A stretch of 64,000 nt of DNA, taken from positions 522,281-586,280 of the forward strand of contig NZ_JAGEVL010000003.1 of the NCBI RefSeq assembly GCF_017583065.1, read 5' to 3'. Numbering within the stretch: the stretch's first letter is position 1; every line of letters starts with the position of its first letter. Positions 1 through 7,373 of the stretch are shown piece by piece. The DNA comes from Staphylococcus shinii (GTDB lineage Bacteria; Bacillota; Bacilli; Staphylococcales; Staphylococcaceae). Position numbers and translations under genes: made by a program. Under the pieces are notes generated by a model. It made no database searches. It was not told where the DNA came from and worked only from the letters and a program-made list of their open reading frames with translations.

Positions 1-93
1 TTCATCATAGAAGTAACCAAGGTGTGCTGTTGGACCACCAAATGAAGTGCAGCCTAACCTTAGAGCTACGAGAAATACTTCAAGATATTTCAT
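1..93 (-). CDS. chrA: Chromate transporter ChrA family, N-terminal fragment
   Basis: Reading the minus strand from the ATG at 93 gives 31 residues, starting MKYLEVFLVALRLGCTSFGG and continuing PTAHLGYF, before the window edge. The FGGPxAHLGYF motif is the hallmark of the first transmembrane repeat of CHR-family chromate/anion transporters. A strong RBS (AGGAGGGG) precedes the ATG. The gene lies 18 bp downstream of a PadR-type regulator on the same strand, so the two probably form an operon in which the regulator controls the transporter. Only the N-terminus is visible, so length and integrity cannot be judged. The family assignment is fairly sure from the motif; the substrate (chromate) is family inference. 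Confidence 0.75.
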   Translation of the reverse strand, partial: MKYLEVFLVALRLGCTSFGGPTAHLGYFYDE

Positions 94-111
94 AACAAAT
101 CCCCTCCTAGA

Positions 112-390
112 TTAAATTTCTCCGACGATTTCTTTTAATTTCTGATGACTTTTTTCTAACATTTGCTTACCAAATGGAGTGATTTTATAGTTTTTACGTT
201 GCTTACCGGCAACAACAGTTTTTTCACTAACAAGTAATGACTCATCTTCCATTCGGTGTAAGAGAGGATATAGTGTTCCAGCACTTATTGTATAACCATG
301 TGTTATTAACTCTTCCATCATCCAGCTACCATAAATAGGATGTTCATTAGCATGATGCAAAATATGGATATAAATGAAACCAAGAAACAT
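112..390 (-). CDS. PadR-family transcriptional regulator
   Basis: A small winged-helix protein with the PadR signature: GSWMMEELITHGYTISAGTLYPLLHRMEDE, where the HTH recognition region reads GTLYPLLHRM. A basic KQRKNYKIT wing follows. The ATG at 390 gives 92 aa, but the open frame continues upstream with family-like residues (DIDSKLERR). The native start may therefore be a non-ATG codon just after the AAAGGGG at about 424-430, for example CTG. It is immediately followed by chrA, so it probably represses the chromate transporter. GATATC repeats upstream and over the 5' end are candidate operators. PadR-like regulators of this size usually bind DNA as dimers. Confidence 0.8.
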   Translation of the reverse strand: MFLGFIYIHILHHANEHPIYGSWMMEELITHGYTISAGTLYPLLHRMEDESLLVSEKTVVAGKQRKNYKITPFGKQMLEKSHQKLKEIVGEI

Positions 391-410
391 ACGTCTTTCT
401 AATTTAGAGT

Positions 411-469
411 CGATATCAACCAGCCCCTTTAATAATTAATAACATAATCCGATATCGGTTTTCGATATC
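411..469 (-). promoter_or_regulatory. Candidate PadR operator cluster (GATATC repeats)
   Basis: GATATCG at 451-457 and CGATATC at 463-469 form a 7-bp inverted repeat with a 5-bp spacer. A third CGATATC lies at 411-417, close to the translation start of the PadR gene. Three copies of one hexamer in 60 bp, just upstream of a PadR regulator, suggest autoregulation. The binding assignment is inference. Confidence 0.5.
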
Positions 470-620
470 AAGGACAATATATCATGTATCACGATGCTTT
501 TGGCTAAATTTACATAAATTTTAAAAACTTATAATAATTATCAATTTATATATTTTTATAAGTGAAATTAACAACAATTAAGATGATTTACTAATGATAG
601 ATAAGTAAGGTACAATTATG

Positions 621-634
621 TGTAAACGCTTACT
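621..634 (+). promoter_or_regulatory. cre box (CcpA site) upstream of fadH
   Basis: TGTAAACGCTTACT matches the cre consensus TGNAANCGNTNNCA at all fixed positions except the last base. It lies 51 bp upstream of the fadH ATG, which fits glucose repression of a fatty-acid degradation gene. Confidence 0.6.
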
Positions 635-684
635 TTAGAAATTTGACGTGTTGGTTTAAATCAGTTTTTAAAAGGAGAATGCAC

Positions 685-1449
685 ATGAAAGACAAAGTGA
701 TAATTGTGACAGGCGGTAGCAGTGGGATGGGAAAAGCAATGGCGACAAGATTTGCGGATGAAGGGGCAAATGTAGTCATTACTGGTCGTTCTTTAGAGCG
801 GTTGGAAGCGGCCAAAGCTGAAATGGAAAAGTTTGAAGGACAAGTGTTATGTATAGATATGGATGTGAGAGACCCTGAAAGGGTTCAATACACAGTAGAT
901 AAAACAATAGCAACATTTGGAAAAATCGATGGTTTGGTGAATAATGCGGCAGGTAATTTTCTATGTCCGGCAGAAGATTTATCACTCAATGGTTGGAATT
1001 CTGTTATAGATATTGTCCTTAATGGGACTTGGTACTGTACACAAGCTGTAGGTAAAGAATGGATAAAAAATGGCCAACAAGGGCGCATTATCAATATGGT
1101 GGCGACCTATGCATGGAGAGCTGGCGTTGGAGTAGTGCACTCAGCAAGTGCTAAAGCTGGTGTATTATCCATGACTAGAACGCTCGCAGTAGAGTGGGGA
1201 AGTAAATATGGCATTACAGTCAATGCAATTGCGCCAGGTCCGATTGATAATACAGGTGGATCAGGAAAACTAAGTTTATCAGAAGAAGCTAAGCAACAAA
1301 CGCTTGATAGTGTTCCGTTAGGTAGAATGGGACAACCAGAAGAAATAGCAGGTTTGGCTAAGTTCCTATTATCAGAGGAAGCCAGCTATATAAATGGTGC
1401 CTGTATGGCTATGGATGGCGGCCAATGGCTGAATCAAAACCCATTTTAA
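685..1449 (+). CDS. fadH: 2,4-dienoyl-CoA reductase, SDR family (FadH/YkuF-like)
   Basis: A 254-aa short-chain dehydrogenase. It has the Rossmann TGGSSGMGKAMA near residues 10-21, NNAAGNF, and a C-terminal MDGGQWLNQNPF. The residues closely resemble Bacillus subtilis FadH (YkuF) as I remember it, including the unusual ATYAW segment followed by HSASAKAG, where classical SDRs have YSASKAG. Loss of the canonical YxxxK tyrosine is typical of dienoyl-CoA reductases, which use a displaced Tyr/Lys pair. It should reduce 2,4-dienoyl-CoA with NADPH during breakdown of unsaturated fatty acids. The start at 685 was chosen because AAAAGGAG lies 7 nt upstream; the open frame extends further 5' without an RBS. 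It is monocistronic, with a cre box upstream and a terminator downstream. Confidence 0.85.
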   Translation: MKDKVIIVTGGSSGMGKAMATRFADEGANVVITGRSLERLEAAKAEMEKFEGQVLCIDMDVRDPERVQYTVDKTIATFGKIDGLVNNAAGNFLCPAEDLSLNGWNSVIDIVLNGTWYCTQAVGKEWIKNGQQGRIINMVATYAWRAGVGVVHSASAKAGVLSMTRTLAVEWGSKYGITVNAIAPGPIDNTGGSGKLSLSEEAKQQTLDSVPLGRMGQPEEIAGLAKFLLSEEASYINGACMAMDGGQWLNQNPF

Positions 1450-1778
1450 TTAAGGTATGACAAGAATAACTAATTAATATATACCATAAAACTAATTGTG
1501 AATATCGTTCTTACAGTATTTTAGTTAGCACATAGAACTAAAATATAAATTAGTTAACCGATACAATTTTAATTTAACCTCATTCAATTGAAATTACTGA
1601 CCTTTTCTACTATGATATAGACTTGTGTTAAAAATTAATATAGAGCTTTAATTTACGAAACTTTTTGGTTCAATAACTAGAAAGTTTCTTTTTATATCGT
1701 CTAATTTTTTTAGAAAAAATGTAATACTGATAGATGTATGTGTGTTTTTAAATAATTGAGAAAAGAGGTGTTTAAGGG
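1450..1778. other. Intergenic stretch between fadH and yitT-like gene
   Basis: No convincing gene is present. A 10-bp inverted repeat TATTTTAGTT/AACTAAAATA lies at 1517-1545 without a T-run. The fadH terminator is at 1657-1693. The remainder is AT-rich DNA that must contain the promoter of the downstream gene, but no clean -35/-10 pair stands out. Confidence 0.6.
1657..1693 (+). terminator. Intrinsic terminator after fadH
   Basis: GAAACTTT (1657-1664) pairs with AAAGTTTC (1681-1688) and is followed by TTTTT. Confidence 0.65.
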
Positions 1779-2618
1779 ATGTGGTATAAAATCCATTTTA
1801 AAAATATATGTTTTTGTATTTTAGGTACGTTTCTTATTAGTATAGGTATCAATGCGTTTGTCATTGCTTCTAATTTAGGGGAAGGGGGGACAGTTGGTAT
1901 TTCATTAAACTTAAAATATACATTAGGTTTATCGCCGGCACTTACTTCCTTGATTATAAATATGATATTGATTGCGATAGGTTGGAAATATTTAAGTAAA
2001 ACTACTGCTATTTATACTTTAATCACTGTTATTTCGAGTTCAGCATTTTTAGGATTGACTGAATCATTTAATATGAATCTGGAATCTGATTTTATCAATA
2101 CAGTATTTTCTGGTGTGTTAATTGGGATTGGAAGCGGACTAGTGATTTCCGCACGAAGTACATTAGGTGGTACTTCTGTCATCGCTAAAATTATTAACAA
2201 ATATAGCGAGATAAAGACATCACAGGCATTGTTTATTTTAGATTCAATCATTGTATTATCTTTCTTAATTGTACTTCCGGTCCAAAACGTATTGTATACG
2301 ATTGTAATGCTTTTTATTGTTGAAAAGAGTATGACATTTATTATAGAAGGGTTTAATCCGAAAAAAGCGATTACGATTATTTCAGATTATAATAAAGATA
2401 TCAGTTTAGATATTAATAATGAAACAGGTAGAGGGTCCACACTATTAAATGGTGTGGGCGGCTATGAACGTAAAGAAACGAATGTACTTTACGTTGTCGT
2501 ACCGCAAAACCAATTAGCTAGAATTAAAAAAATTGTTAACGCACATGATGAAAATGCATTTCTAGTTATCCATGATGTGCGCGACGTCTTAGGTAATGGA
2601 TTTATGAAACTACAATAA
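1779..2618 (+). CDS. YitT-family membrane protein (DUF2179 C-terminal domain)
   Basis: A 279-aa protein with about five to six hydrophobic segments in the first 190 residues. The early motif NAFVIASNLGEGGTVGIS matches the YitT/UPF0750 family. A soluble C-terminal domain (from about residue 195: KKAITIISDYNKDIS, GRGSTLLNGVGGYERKE, VLYVVVPQNQLARIKKIV) is the DUF2179 ligand-binding-like module. An RBS (AAAGAGGTG) precedes the ATG. The function of this family is not established; it is a conserved inner-membrane protein of Firmicutes. It stands alone between two terminators. The family call is sure and the function unknown. Confidence 0.85.
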   Translation: MWYKIHFKNICFCILGTFLISIGINAFVIASNLGEGGTVGISLNLKYTLGLSPALTSLIINMILIAIGWKYLSKTTAIYTLITVISSSAFLGLTESFNMNLESDFINTVFSGVLIGIGSGLVISARSTLGGTSVIAKIINKYSEIKTSQALFILDSIIVLSFLIVLPVQNVLYTIVMLFIVEKSMTFIIEGFNPKKAITIISDYNKDISLDINNETGRGSTLLNGVGGYERKETNVLYVVVPQNQLARIKKIVNAHDENAFLVIHDVRDVLGNGFMKLQ

Positions 2619-2706
2619 ATTTGGCATTGTAAAGCGTAAATCAACTTTTTATAAAACGATTGCGTTGTTTCAACTAGTTATTTATTGCTTATATGGTTAA
2701 TATTTA

Positions 2707-2745
2707 GAAGACCCGTGGTTTATGTCGAAGCCTCGGGTCTTTTAA
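2707..2745 (+). terminator. Intrinsic terminator after yitT-like gene
   Basis: AAGACCCG (2708-2715) pairs with CGGGTCTT (2734-2741), with an inner GG/CC pair across a single mismatch, followed by a T-run. Confidence 0.75.
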
Positions 2746-2750
2746 AGTTA

Positions 2751-2795
2751 AAAACAGCTGTAAATAAATCTATTGGTATAGATCTCATTACAGCT
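2751..2795 (-). terminator. Intrinsic terminator ending the galactitol operon (minus strand)
   Basis: On the minus strand AGCTGTAA (2795-2788) pairs with TTACAGCT (2763-2756), with inner complementarity (ATCTAT/ATAGAT). TTTT follows. It lies 17 bp after the stop of the last operon gene. Confidence 0.65.
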
Positions 2796-2811
2796 AAAGT
2801 TAATGTATTAA

Positions 2812-3849
2812 TTATGGATGGAAAATCACCTTGTTAAAATGTTTCTTGTTATTTACTATTGCATCAAATATTGCAGGGCCTTGCGCCAAATCTAGATAAT
2901 CTGAAATCATAGCATGTACTTTGATTTTCCCAGTAGACATATAATGTAGTGATGCATGCCATTCTTGGCCTGGAAATGGCGCAGATAAGCCATTCCAAGA
3001 ACCAATCACATTGAGCTCATTACGTAATATTTTTTCAAAGTGTTCACGGTTTATTTCAATATCTGAATAAGGTATACCAAGTAGTAAGACTTCACCACCT
3101 TTAGATGGTAATGTTAAGACTTGTCCTATAGTAAATGGTGAGCCAGCTGATTCCACAGCTACATCTATGTTATAAGGGAGTGTTTTAATAACGTCATTTA
3201 AATTTTCCTCTTTAGAGTTAATTATATAATCAACACCAAGTGTTTTAGCAATTTCTAATTTGTTGGGGTCTATATCTATAGCAATAGTCTTAGCAGCACC
3301 AAATATTTTAGCCCATTGTAAGGCCAGTAATCCAATACTTCCGCAACCGATGACAGCCACAGTCGCACCGGGCTTCATTGTTGTTCTATAAAACCCATGT
3401 GCTACCACTGCAGACGGTTCAACCATAGCGGCCGTATCAAAATCTACATTATTAGGTAACTTTAAGACGTTATGAGCTGGGAGTTTAACGTATTCTGCAA
3501 AACATCCGGGTTCATAAGAACCTATGACATATAAATTTTCACATCTAGAATACGCACCTTTTTCACATTGTTCACACTTGTGGCATACAATCGCAGGGCA
3601 TCCTGTCACGGCATCACCAATAGATAAATGTTTTACATCATTCCCTACACTATGAACAGTACCTGAGAACTCATGGCCAAATGGTGTACCTGCTCGGTAA
3701 GGTCCTAATTTTTTATAACGCGAATTGTCGGAACCGCAAATGCCCGTTGCTACTACTTTGATAATAACATCATTGCTGTTGTCAATTTCAGGTGGTGTTG
3801 TTTCTTCATATCTTAAATCTTCAATGCCATATAAGTTTAAAGCTTTCAA
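2812..3849 (-). CDS. Zinc-dependent dehydrogenase, galactitol-1-phosphate 5-dehydrogenase-like
   Basis: A 345-aa medium-chain dehydrogenase. It shows the catalytic zinc motif TGICGSDN and GHEFSG, then a structural zinc loop with cysteines in CHKCEQCEKGAYSRC. The NAD-binding Rossmann motif VAVIGCGSIGLLALQWAK is near residue 165. It is the last gene of a minus-strand operon with galactitol PTS components, so the best guess is oxidation of galactitol-1-phosphate to tagatose-6-phosphate (GatD-like). A sorbitol- or L-iditol-type specificity cannot be excluded, because a second related dehydrogenase lies two genes upstream. RBS AAGAGGTG lies before the ATG. Confidence 0.75.
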   Translation of the reverse strand: MKALNLYGIEDLRYEETTPPEIDNSNDVIIKVVATGICGSDNSRYKKLGPYRAGTPFGHEFSGTVHSVGNDVKHLSIGDAVTGCPAIVCHKCEQCEKGAYSRCENLYVIGSYEPGCFAEYVKLPAHNVLKLPNNVDFDTAAMVEPSAVVAHGFYRTTMKPGATVAVIGCGSIGLLALQWAKIFGAAKTIAIDIDPNKLEIAKTLGVDYIINSKEENLNDVIKTLPYNIDVAVESAGSPFTIGQVLTLPSKGGEVLLLGIPYSDIEINREHFEKILRNELNVIGSWNGLSAPFPGQEWHASLHYMSTGKIKVHAMISDYLDLAQGPAIFDAIVNNKKHFNKVIFHP

Positions 3850-3885
3850 ATGTTGTCACCTCTTAACTTGTAAATATGAAATGAA

Positions 3886-4041
3886 TTAACCTTGCTCAGA
3901 AGTTGTTTTTCTCTTTTTAAAAAATTTAACGACAAAGTAACTGAGAATGACGATGGTATTCGCGTATAGTAAGTTGTTCATATATAAATCTGTAATATTT
4001 CTCAAGGGTCCAAGCATGAAATCCAACATTAGTTCTACCAT
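3886..4041 (-). CDS. Small membrane protein (51 aa) in galactitol operon
   Basis: An ATG at 4041 with RBS AAAAGGAGCG opens a 51-codon frame ending TAA at 3886. The peptide begins MVELMLDFMLGPLRN, has one hydrophobic helix (LLYANTIVILSYFVVKFF, about residues 24-41) and ends in a basic, then polar tail (KKRKTTSEQG). It sits between the two zinc dehydrogenases in the same direction, with about 36 bp to the downstream gene and 50 bp to the upstream one. It looks like a translated operon member. I do not recognise a family. It might be an accessory to the PTS permease or a membrane anchor, but that is a guess. Confidence 0.65.
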   Translation of the reverse strand: MVELMLDFMLGPLRNITDLYMNNLLYANTIVILSYFVVKFFKKRKTTSEQG

Positions 4042-4092
4042 ATTTTTACGCTCCTTTTATCGTTTGTATATTAACGATGACTATTTTGAGAA

Positions 4093-5124
4093 TTATTCGA
4101 TAGGGCGAAGTAATACTTTGATACCTTCACCACTCTTTATATGGTCGTATCCTTCTGTCCATTGTGTAATATCAAGTTCGTTTGTAATAAGAGATTCTGC
4201 GTCGACTTCTCCACAGCTTAGTAGTTGTAAAGAAGGCTCCCAATCTGCTGGTTTTTGGCTTCTAGTACCTACAACACGTAATTCTTTTTGAACTATTTGC
4301 TCTAAATTGAATGGGATTTCGCTATCTTTAAAGATACCAACTTGAACATATTGTCCTTTTTTACGTAAAATATCTAATCCTTGTTTGGCGGCAGGTATTG
4401 CGCCAGAACATTCTAATACGACATTTGCACCATAACCATTAGTGACTTTATTTACATATGATTTCAAATCAGTATTTTGAATATTAACTACATGGTCTAA
4501 GTTAAGCTCATTTGCTTTATTTAATCTTGCTTGATCATTATTCAATCCAGTGATTATAACTTTAGCGCCTTTACTTTTAACAACTTGAGCGACTAACAAT
4601 CCAATAGGACCAGGGCCAATAACAACGACAACATCTTCAGGTTGGATGTCAATTTTAGAGACGGCATGGTGCGCGCAGGCTAAAGGTTCAGTCATCGCAG
4701 CAGCTTTGTAAGAAACATTGTCGGGTATGTGATGGGCGCTAGTTGCTGGAGTAATTAAGTATTGCGTGAAACCACCATTTTGTTGAGTACCCAAGCCTTT
4801 ACGATGATTACATAAGTTATAATCACCGTTTTGGCAATAGTCACATTCCCCACAAATGTAATATGTTGTTTCTGAAGTAACACGGTCTCCGATTTTAAAA
4901 TTTGTAGTATTTGTACCGACTTCTACAACTTCTCCTGAGAATTCGTGGCCTAGTATAACAGGAAAATTCACTTTATAATGTCCTTCGTATGTGTGAATGT
5001 CTGTACCACAAATACCTGCATAATGGACTTTTATTTTTATTTCATCTTCATTCGGGGAAGGCGTTTCTGTATCTAATAATTCTAGGTTTCCAAAACCTTC
5101 TTTAGTTTTAACGAGTGCTTTCAT
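4093..5124 (-). CDS. Zinc-dependent polyol dehydrogenase (MDR family)
   Basis: A 343-aa medium-chain dehydrogenase with catalytic zinc motif AGICGTDIHTYEG, GHEFSGEVVEVG, and a structural zinc loop CGECDYCQNGDYNLC. The Rossmann motif VVVIGPGPIGLLVAQ is near residue 165. It resembles sorbitol/L-threonine-3-dehydrogenase-type enzymes and sits directly after the PTS IIC gene (20 bp). It probably oxidises a hexitol phosphate imported by the PTS. With two paralogous dehydrogenases in one operon, one may act on galactitol-1-P and the other on a second hexitol-P such as sorbitol-6-P. An RBS (AGGAGCTGA) lies before the ATG. Confidence 0.75.
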   Translation of the reverse strand: MKALVKTKEGFGNLELLDTETPSPNEDEIKIKVHYAGICGTDIHTYEGHYKVNFPVILGHEFSGEVVEVGTNTTNFKIGDRVTSETTYYICGECDYCQNGDYNLCNHRKGLGTQQNGGFTQYLITPATSAHHIPDNVSYKAAAMTEPLACAHHAVSKIDIQPEDVVVVIGPGPIGLLVAQVVKSKGAKVIITGLNNDQARLNKANELNLDHVVNIQNTDLKSYVNKVTNGYGANVVLECSGAIPAAKQGLDILRKKGQYVQVGIFKDSEIPFNLEQIVQKELRVVGTRSQKPADWEPSLQLLSCGEVDAESLITNELDITQWTEGYDHIKSGEGIKVLLRPIE

Positions 5125-5144
5125 GTTTAGTCAGCTCCTATAAG

Positions 5145-6404
5145 TTAATTAAATAAGCCAAAGAATTTGAATATAATATAGTTTAAGATGTTACCGCCTT
5201 GGTCTATACTTGAAATTTGTGATGAACCGGATGGCATTTTCACATTTGTACCTTCTGCCATACTTGTGAATATCGGTGCGACATCAGTTGCGATATATAA
5301 GGAAATTGCAATCATGATTGTGCCAACAATAACTGAGTGTATAATGTTTCCTCGAGCAGCACCTACAATAAAAGCGACAACAAACGGAATGGTTGCTAAG
5401 TCACCAAAAGGTAGCACTTGGTTACCAGGCAAAATAACAGCTAACAATACGGTGATAGGTACTAGAATTAAAGCGGTTGCGATAACTGCTGGATGGCCTA
5501 ATGCAACAGCTGCATCTAAGCCAATGTAGATTTCGCGATCACCAAAACGTTTGTTTAGCCATGTACGTGCGGATTCTGAAACAGGCATTAAACCTTCCAT
5601 CAAAATCTTAACCATGCGAGGCATCAGCACCATAACTGCAGCCATTGACATACCAAGATTTATCACGTCGCCAGCGTTGTAGCCTGCTAATAAGCCAATT
5701 GCTAAACCTAGTACTAAACCAACGAATATAGATTCACCAAATGCACCGAATCTTTTTTGAATCGTTTCAGGATCTGCATTTAAGTTTTTAATTACAGGTA
5801 CTTTTTGCAATCCTTTTACTAAGAAAATACCTGGAGCATATGAAATGGTACTACCTGTTGCAATAGACACGCCAGGTAAGTCATAAAACTTACTCATCAT
5901 TGGCGCAGTCCAATCAGCCACTTTTAGACAAACAATTTGGAATACTGCAGCGGCTATTAAAGATTGCCAAATACTGCCAGATATTGCATAAACCATGGCA
6001 CCCATAAAGGTATAGTGCCAGAAATTCCAGATATCTACGTTCATAGTACGTGTTGTTTTTGTTAATAACATTGCGATGTTAACGACAATGCCTAAAGGAA
6101 TAATAAATGCAGCAATTGTAGAGGCCCATGCAATAGAAGACGTTGCTGGCCAACCTACATCAATGACATTTAAACTAACCCCTAAGTTTTTAACCATGGC
6201 TTGAGCAGCAGGGCCAAGGTTGTTAACTAGTAAGTCAATAACTAAGAAAATCCCAACAAATGCAACACCAATTGTCAGACCTGACCTAAATGCTGCGCCC
6301 ACTTTTTGCCTAAAGAATAATCCTAATAGGAATATAACGATAGGAAGTATAACTGTTGCCCCTAAATCTAAAAAAGCTTGAATAAAATCTACAAATCCAC
6401 TCAT
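5145..6404 (-). CDS. gatC: PTS galactitol-type transporter subunit IIC
   Basis: A 419-aa polytopic membrane protein with roughly ten or more hydrophobic segments. It resembles GatC: an N-terminal FVDFIQAFLDLGATVILPIVIF segment, VGWPATSSIAWAS near residue 85, and MPRMVKILMEGLMPVSESARTWLNKRF. It forms the sugar channel of the galactitol phosphotransferase system and works with the IIB (6534-6812) and IIA (6887-7354) subunits upstream. A 129-bp gap separates it from gatB; I see no clear promoter or terminator there. Substrate could be another hexitol or a pentitol, since GatC-like permeases vary. Confidence 0.85.
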   Translation of the reverse strand: MSGFVDFIQAFLDLGATVILPIVIFLLGLFFRQKVGAAFRSGLTIGVAFVGIFLVIDLLVNNLGPAAQAMVKNLGVSLNVIDVGWPATSSIAWASTIAAFIIPLGIVVNIAMLLTKTTRTMNVDIWNFWHYTFMGAMVYAISGSIWQSLIAAAVFQIVCLKVADWTAPMMSKFYDLPGVSIATGSTISYAPGIFLVKGLQKVPVIKNLNADPETIQKRFGAFGESIFVGLVLGLAIGLLAGYNAGDVINLGMSMAAVMVLMPRMVKILMEGLMPVSESARTWLNKRFGDREIYIGLDAAVALGHPAVIATALILVPITVLLAVILPGNQVLPFGDLATIPFVVAFIVGAARGNIIHSVIVGTIMIAISLYIATDVAPIFTSMAEGTNVKMPSGSSQISSIDQGGNILNYIIFKFFGLFN

Positions 6405-6533
6405 CCCTTACACCATCCTCTTTATATAAAGTACTATTGGTATAAATTAAGATGTCACTTTGTTATAACTATAAAAAAAATTGTTACGGTATTTATCCCA
6501 ACAGTTCGTATGATTATTTTAATAAATGGTTCA

Positions 6534-6812
6534 TTAGCTTTGTAATGCATCTAAAATTTCTTTTTTAGTGTCTTCAACCCCAATACCAGTTAAAAAGTTA
6601 CGTGCATTAATAACAGGGAAATCGTATTCTTTTTGCGTCATAGCAGTTGTAACTAATAAGTCTGCTGTATCAACATACGAACCTACCTCAGAAATCTTTA
6701 TTTGTTTTAAATCTACTTTGATGTTGTGTTCTTTCGCCATTTCTTCAATTGCACTGTTCACTACCGTTGATGTTGCAATACCTGCACCACATGCTACTAA
6801 TACTTGTTTCAT
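6534..6812 (-). CDS. gatB: PTS galactitol-type transporter subunit IIB
   Basis: A 92-aa single-domain protein starting MKQVLVACGAGIATSTVV. Cys8 within the CGAGIATS loop is the phosphorylated residue of lactose/galactitol-type IIB domains. Length is normal for free-standing GatB. It receives phosphate from the IIA subunit and passes it to the sugar transported by the IIC protein. RBS TAGGAGGAA sits before the ATG. Confidence 0.9.
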   Translation of the reverse strand: MKQVLVACGAGIATSTVVNSAIEEMAKEHNIKVDLKQIKISEVGSYVDTADLLVTTAMTQKEYDFPVINARNFLTGIGVEDTKKEILDALQS

Positions 6813-6886
6813 AATAAATTCCTCCTAATTTTTGATCTTAACTTTTTAAATATATCCTTAAAATGTTTCATTTTTTTAAAGGGTAC

Positions 6887-7354
6887 TTATACTTCTTTGA
6901 TTTCATGTTCAATAATATTTATGATTTCATTGCCATCTGCTGAATTTGCAATGGCTTCAAGTATTTTATTGTTTTGAAAAATTCCCATTAACTTTTGGAG
7001 TAATGATAGTTGTGCATCTTCTTTATCCATTGCGAGCATAAAAATTAATTTTACATCTGTTGTTGCTTCAAGTTCCCCCATAATGACAAAAGGTACGGTT
7101 TCTTTAAGTACAGCCACGCCGATAGACTTTGAATTAACGTGTTGAATGTCCGTGTGTGGAATTGCTACCGAACAATACACTGTAGGTAAGCCTGTAGCAA
7201 AGGATGCTTCTCTTTCAATAACTGCATTTTCATAAGACGCTTTTACGTACCCATTGTTGTACATACGTTTTGCTAGTTGACTTAATGCATCTTCTTTTGT
7301 CGCAGCCTCTAATCCAATAATGATGTTAGATGTATCTAATTTTAAACTTTCCAT
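6887..7354 (-). CDS. gatA: PTS galactitol-type transporter subunit IIA
   Basis: A 155-aa PTS EIIA type-2 (fructose/mannitol-like) domain. The motif VAIPHTD near residue 80 holds the phosphorylated histidine, and FMLAMDKEDAQLSLLQKLMGIF matches the family C-terminal half. The ATG at 7354 is preferred over the TTG at 7363, because AAAGGGG (7364-7370) lies 9 nt upstream of the ATG. It is 19 bp downstream of the PRD regulator and upstream of gatB and gatC, so the order is regulator-A-B-C-dehydrogenases. Confidence 0.88.
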   Translation of the reverse strand: MESLKLDTSNIIIGLEAATKEDALSQLAKRMYNNGYVKASYENAVIEREASFATGLPTVYCSVAIPHTDIQHVNSKSIGVAVLKETVPFVIMGELEATTDVKLIFMLAMDKEDAQLSLLQKLMGIFQNNKILEAIANSADGNEIINIIEHEIKEV

Positions 7355-7373
7355 ATGGCCCAACCCCTTTGAT

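Noticed and set aside
3947..4291. 114-codon plus-strand open frame
   Set aside because: It lies antisense to the minus-strand dehydrogenase and the 51-aa membrane peptide, has no RBS and no recognisable family.
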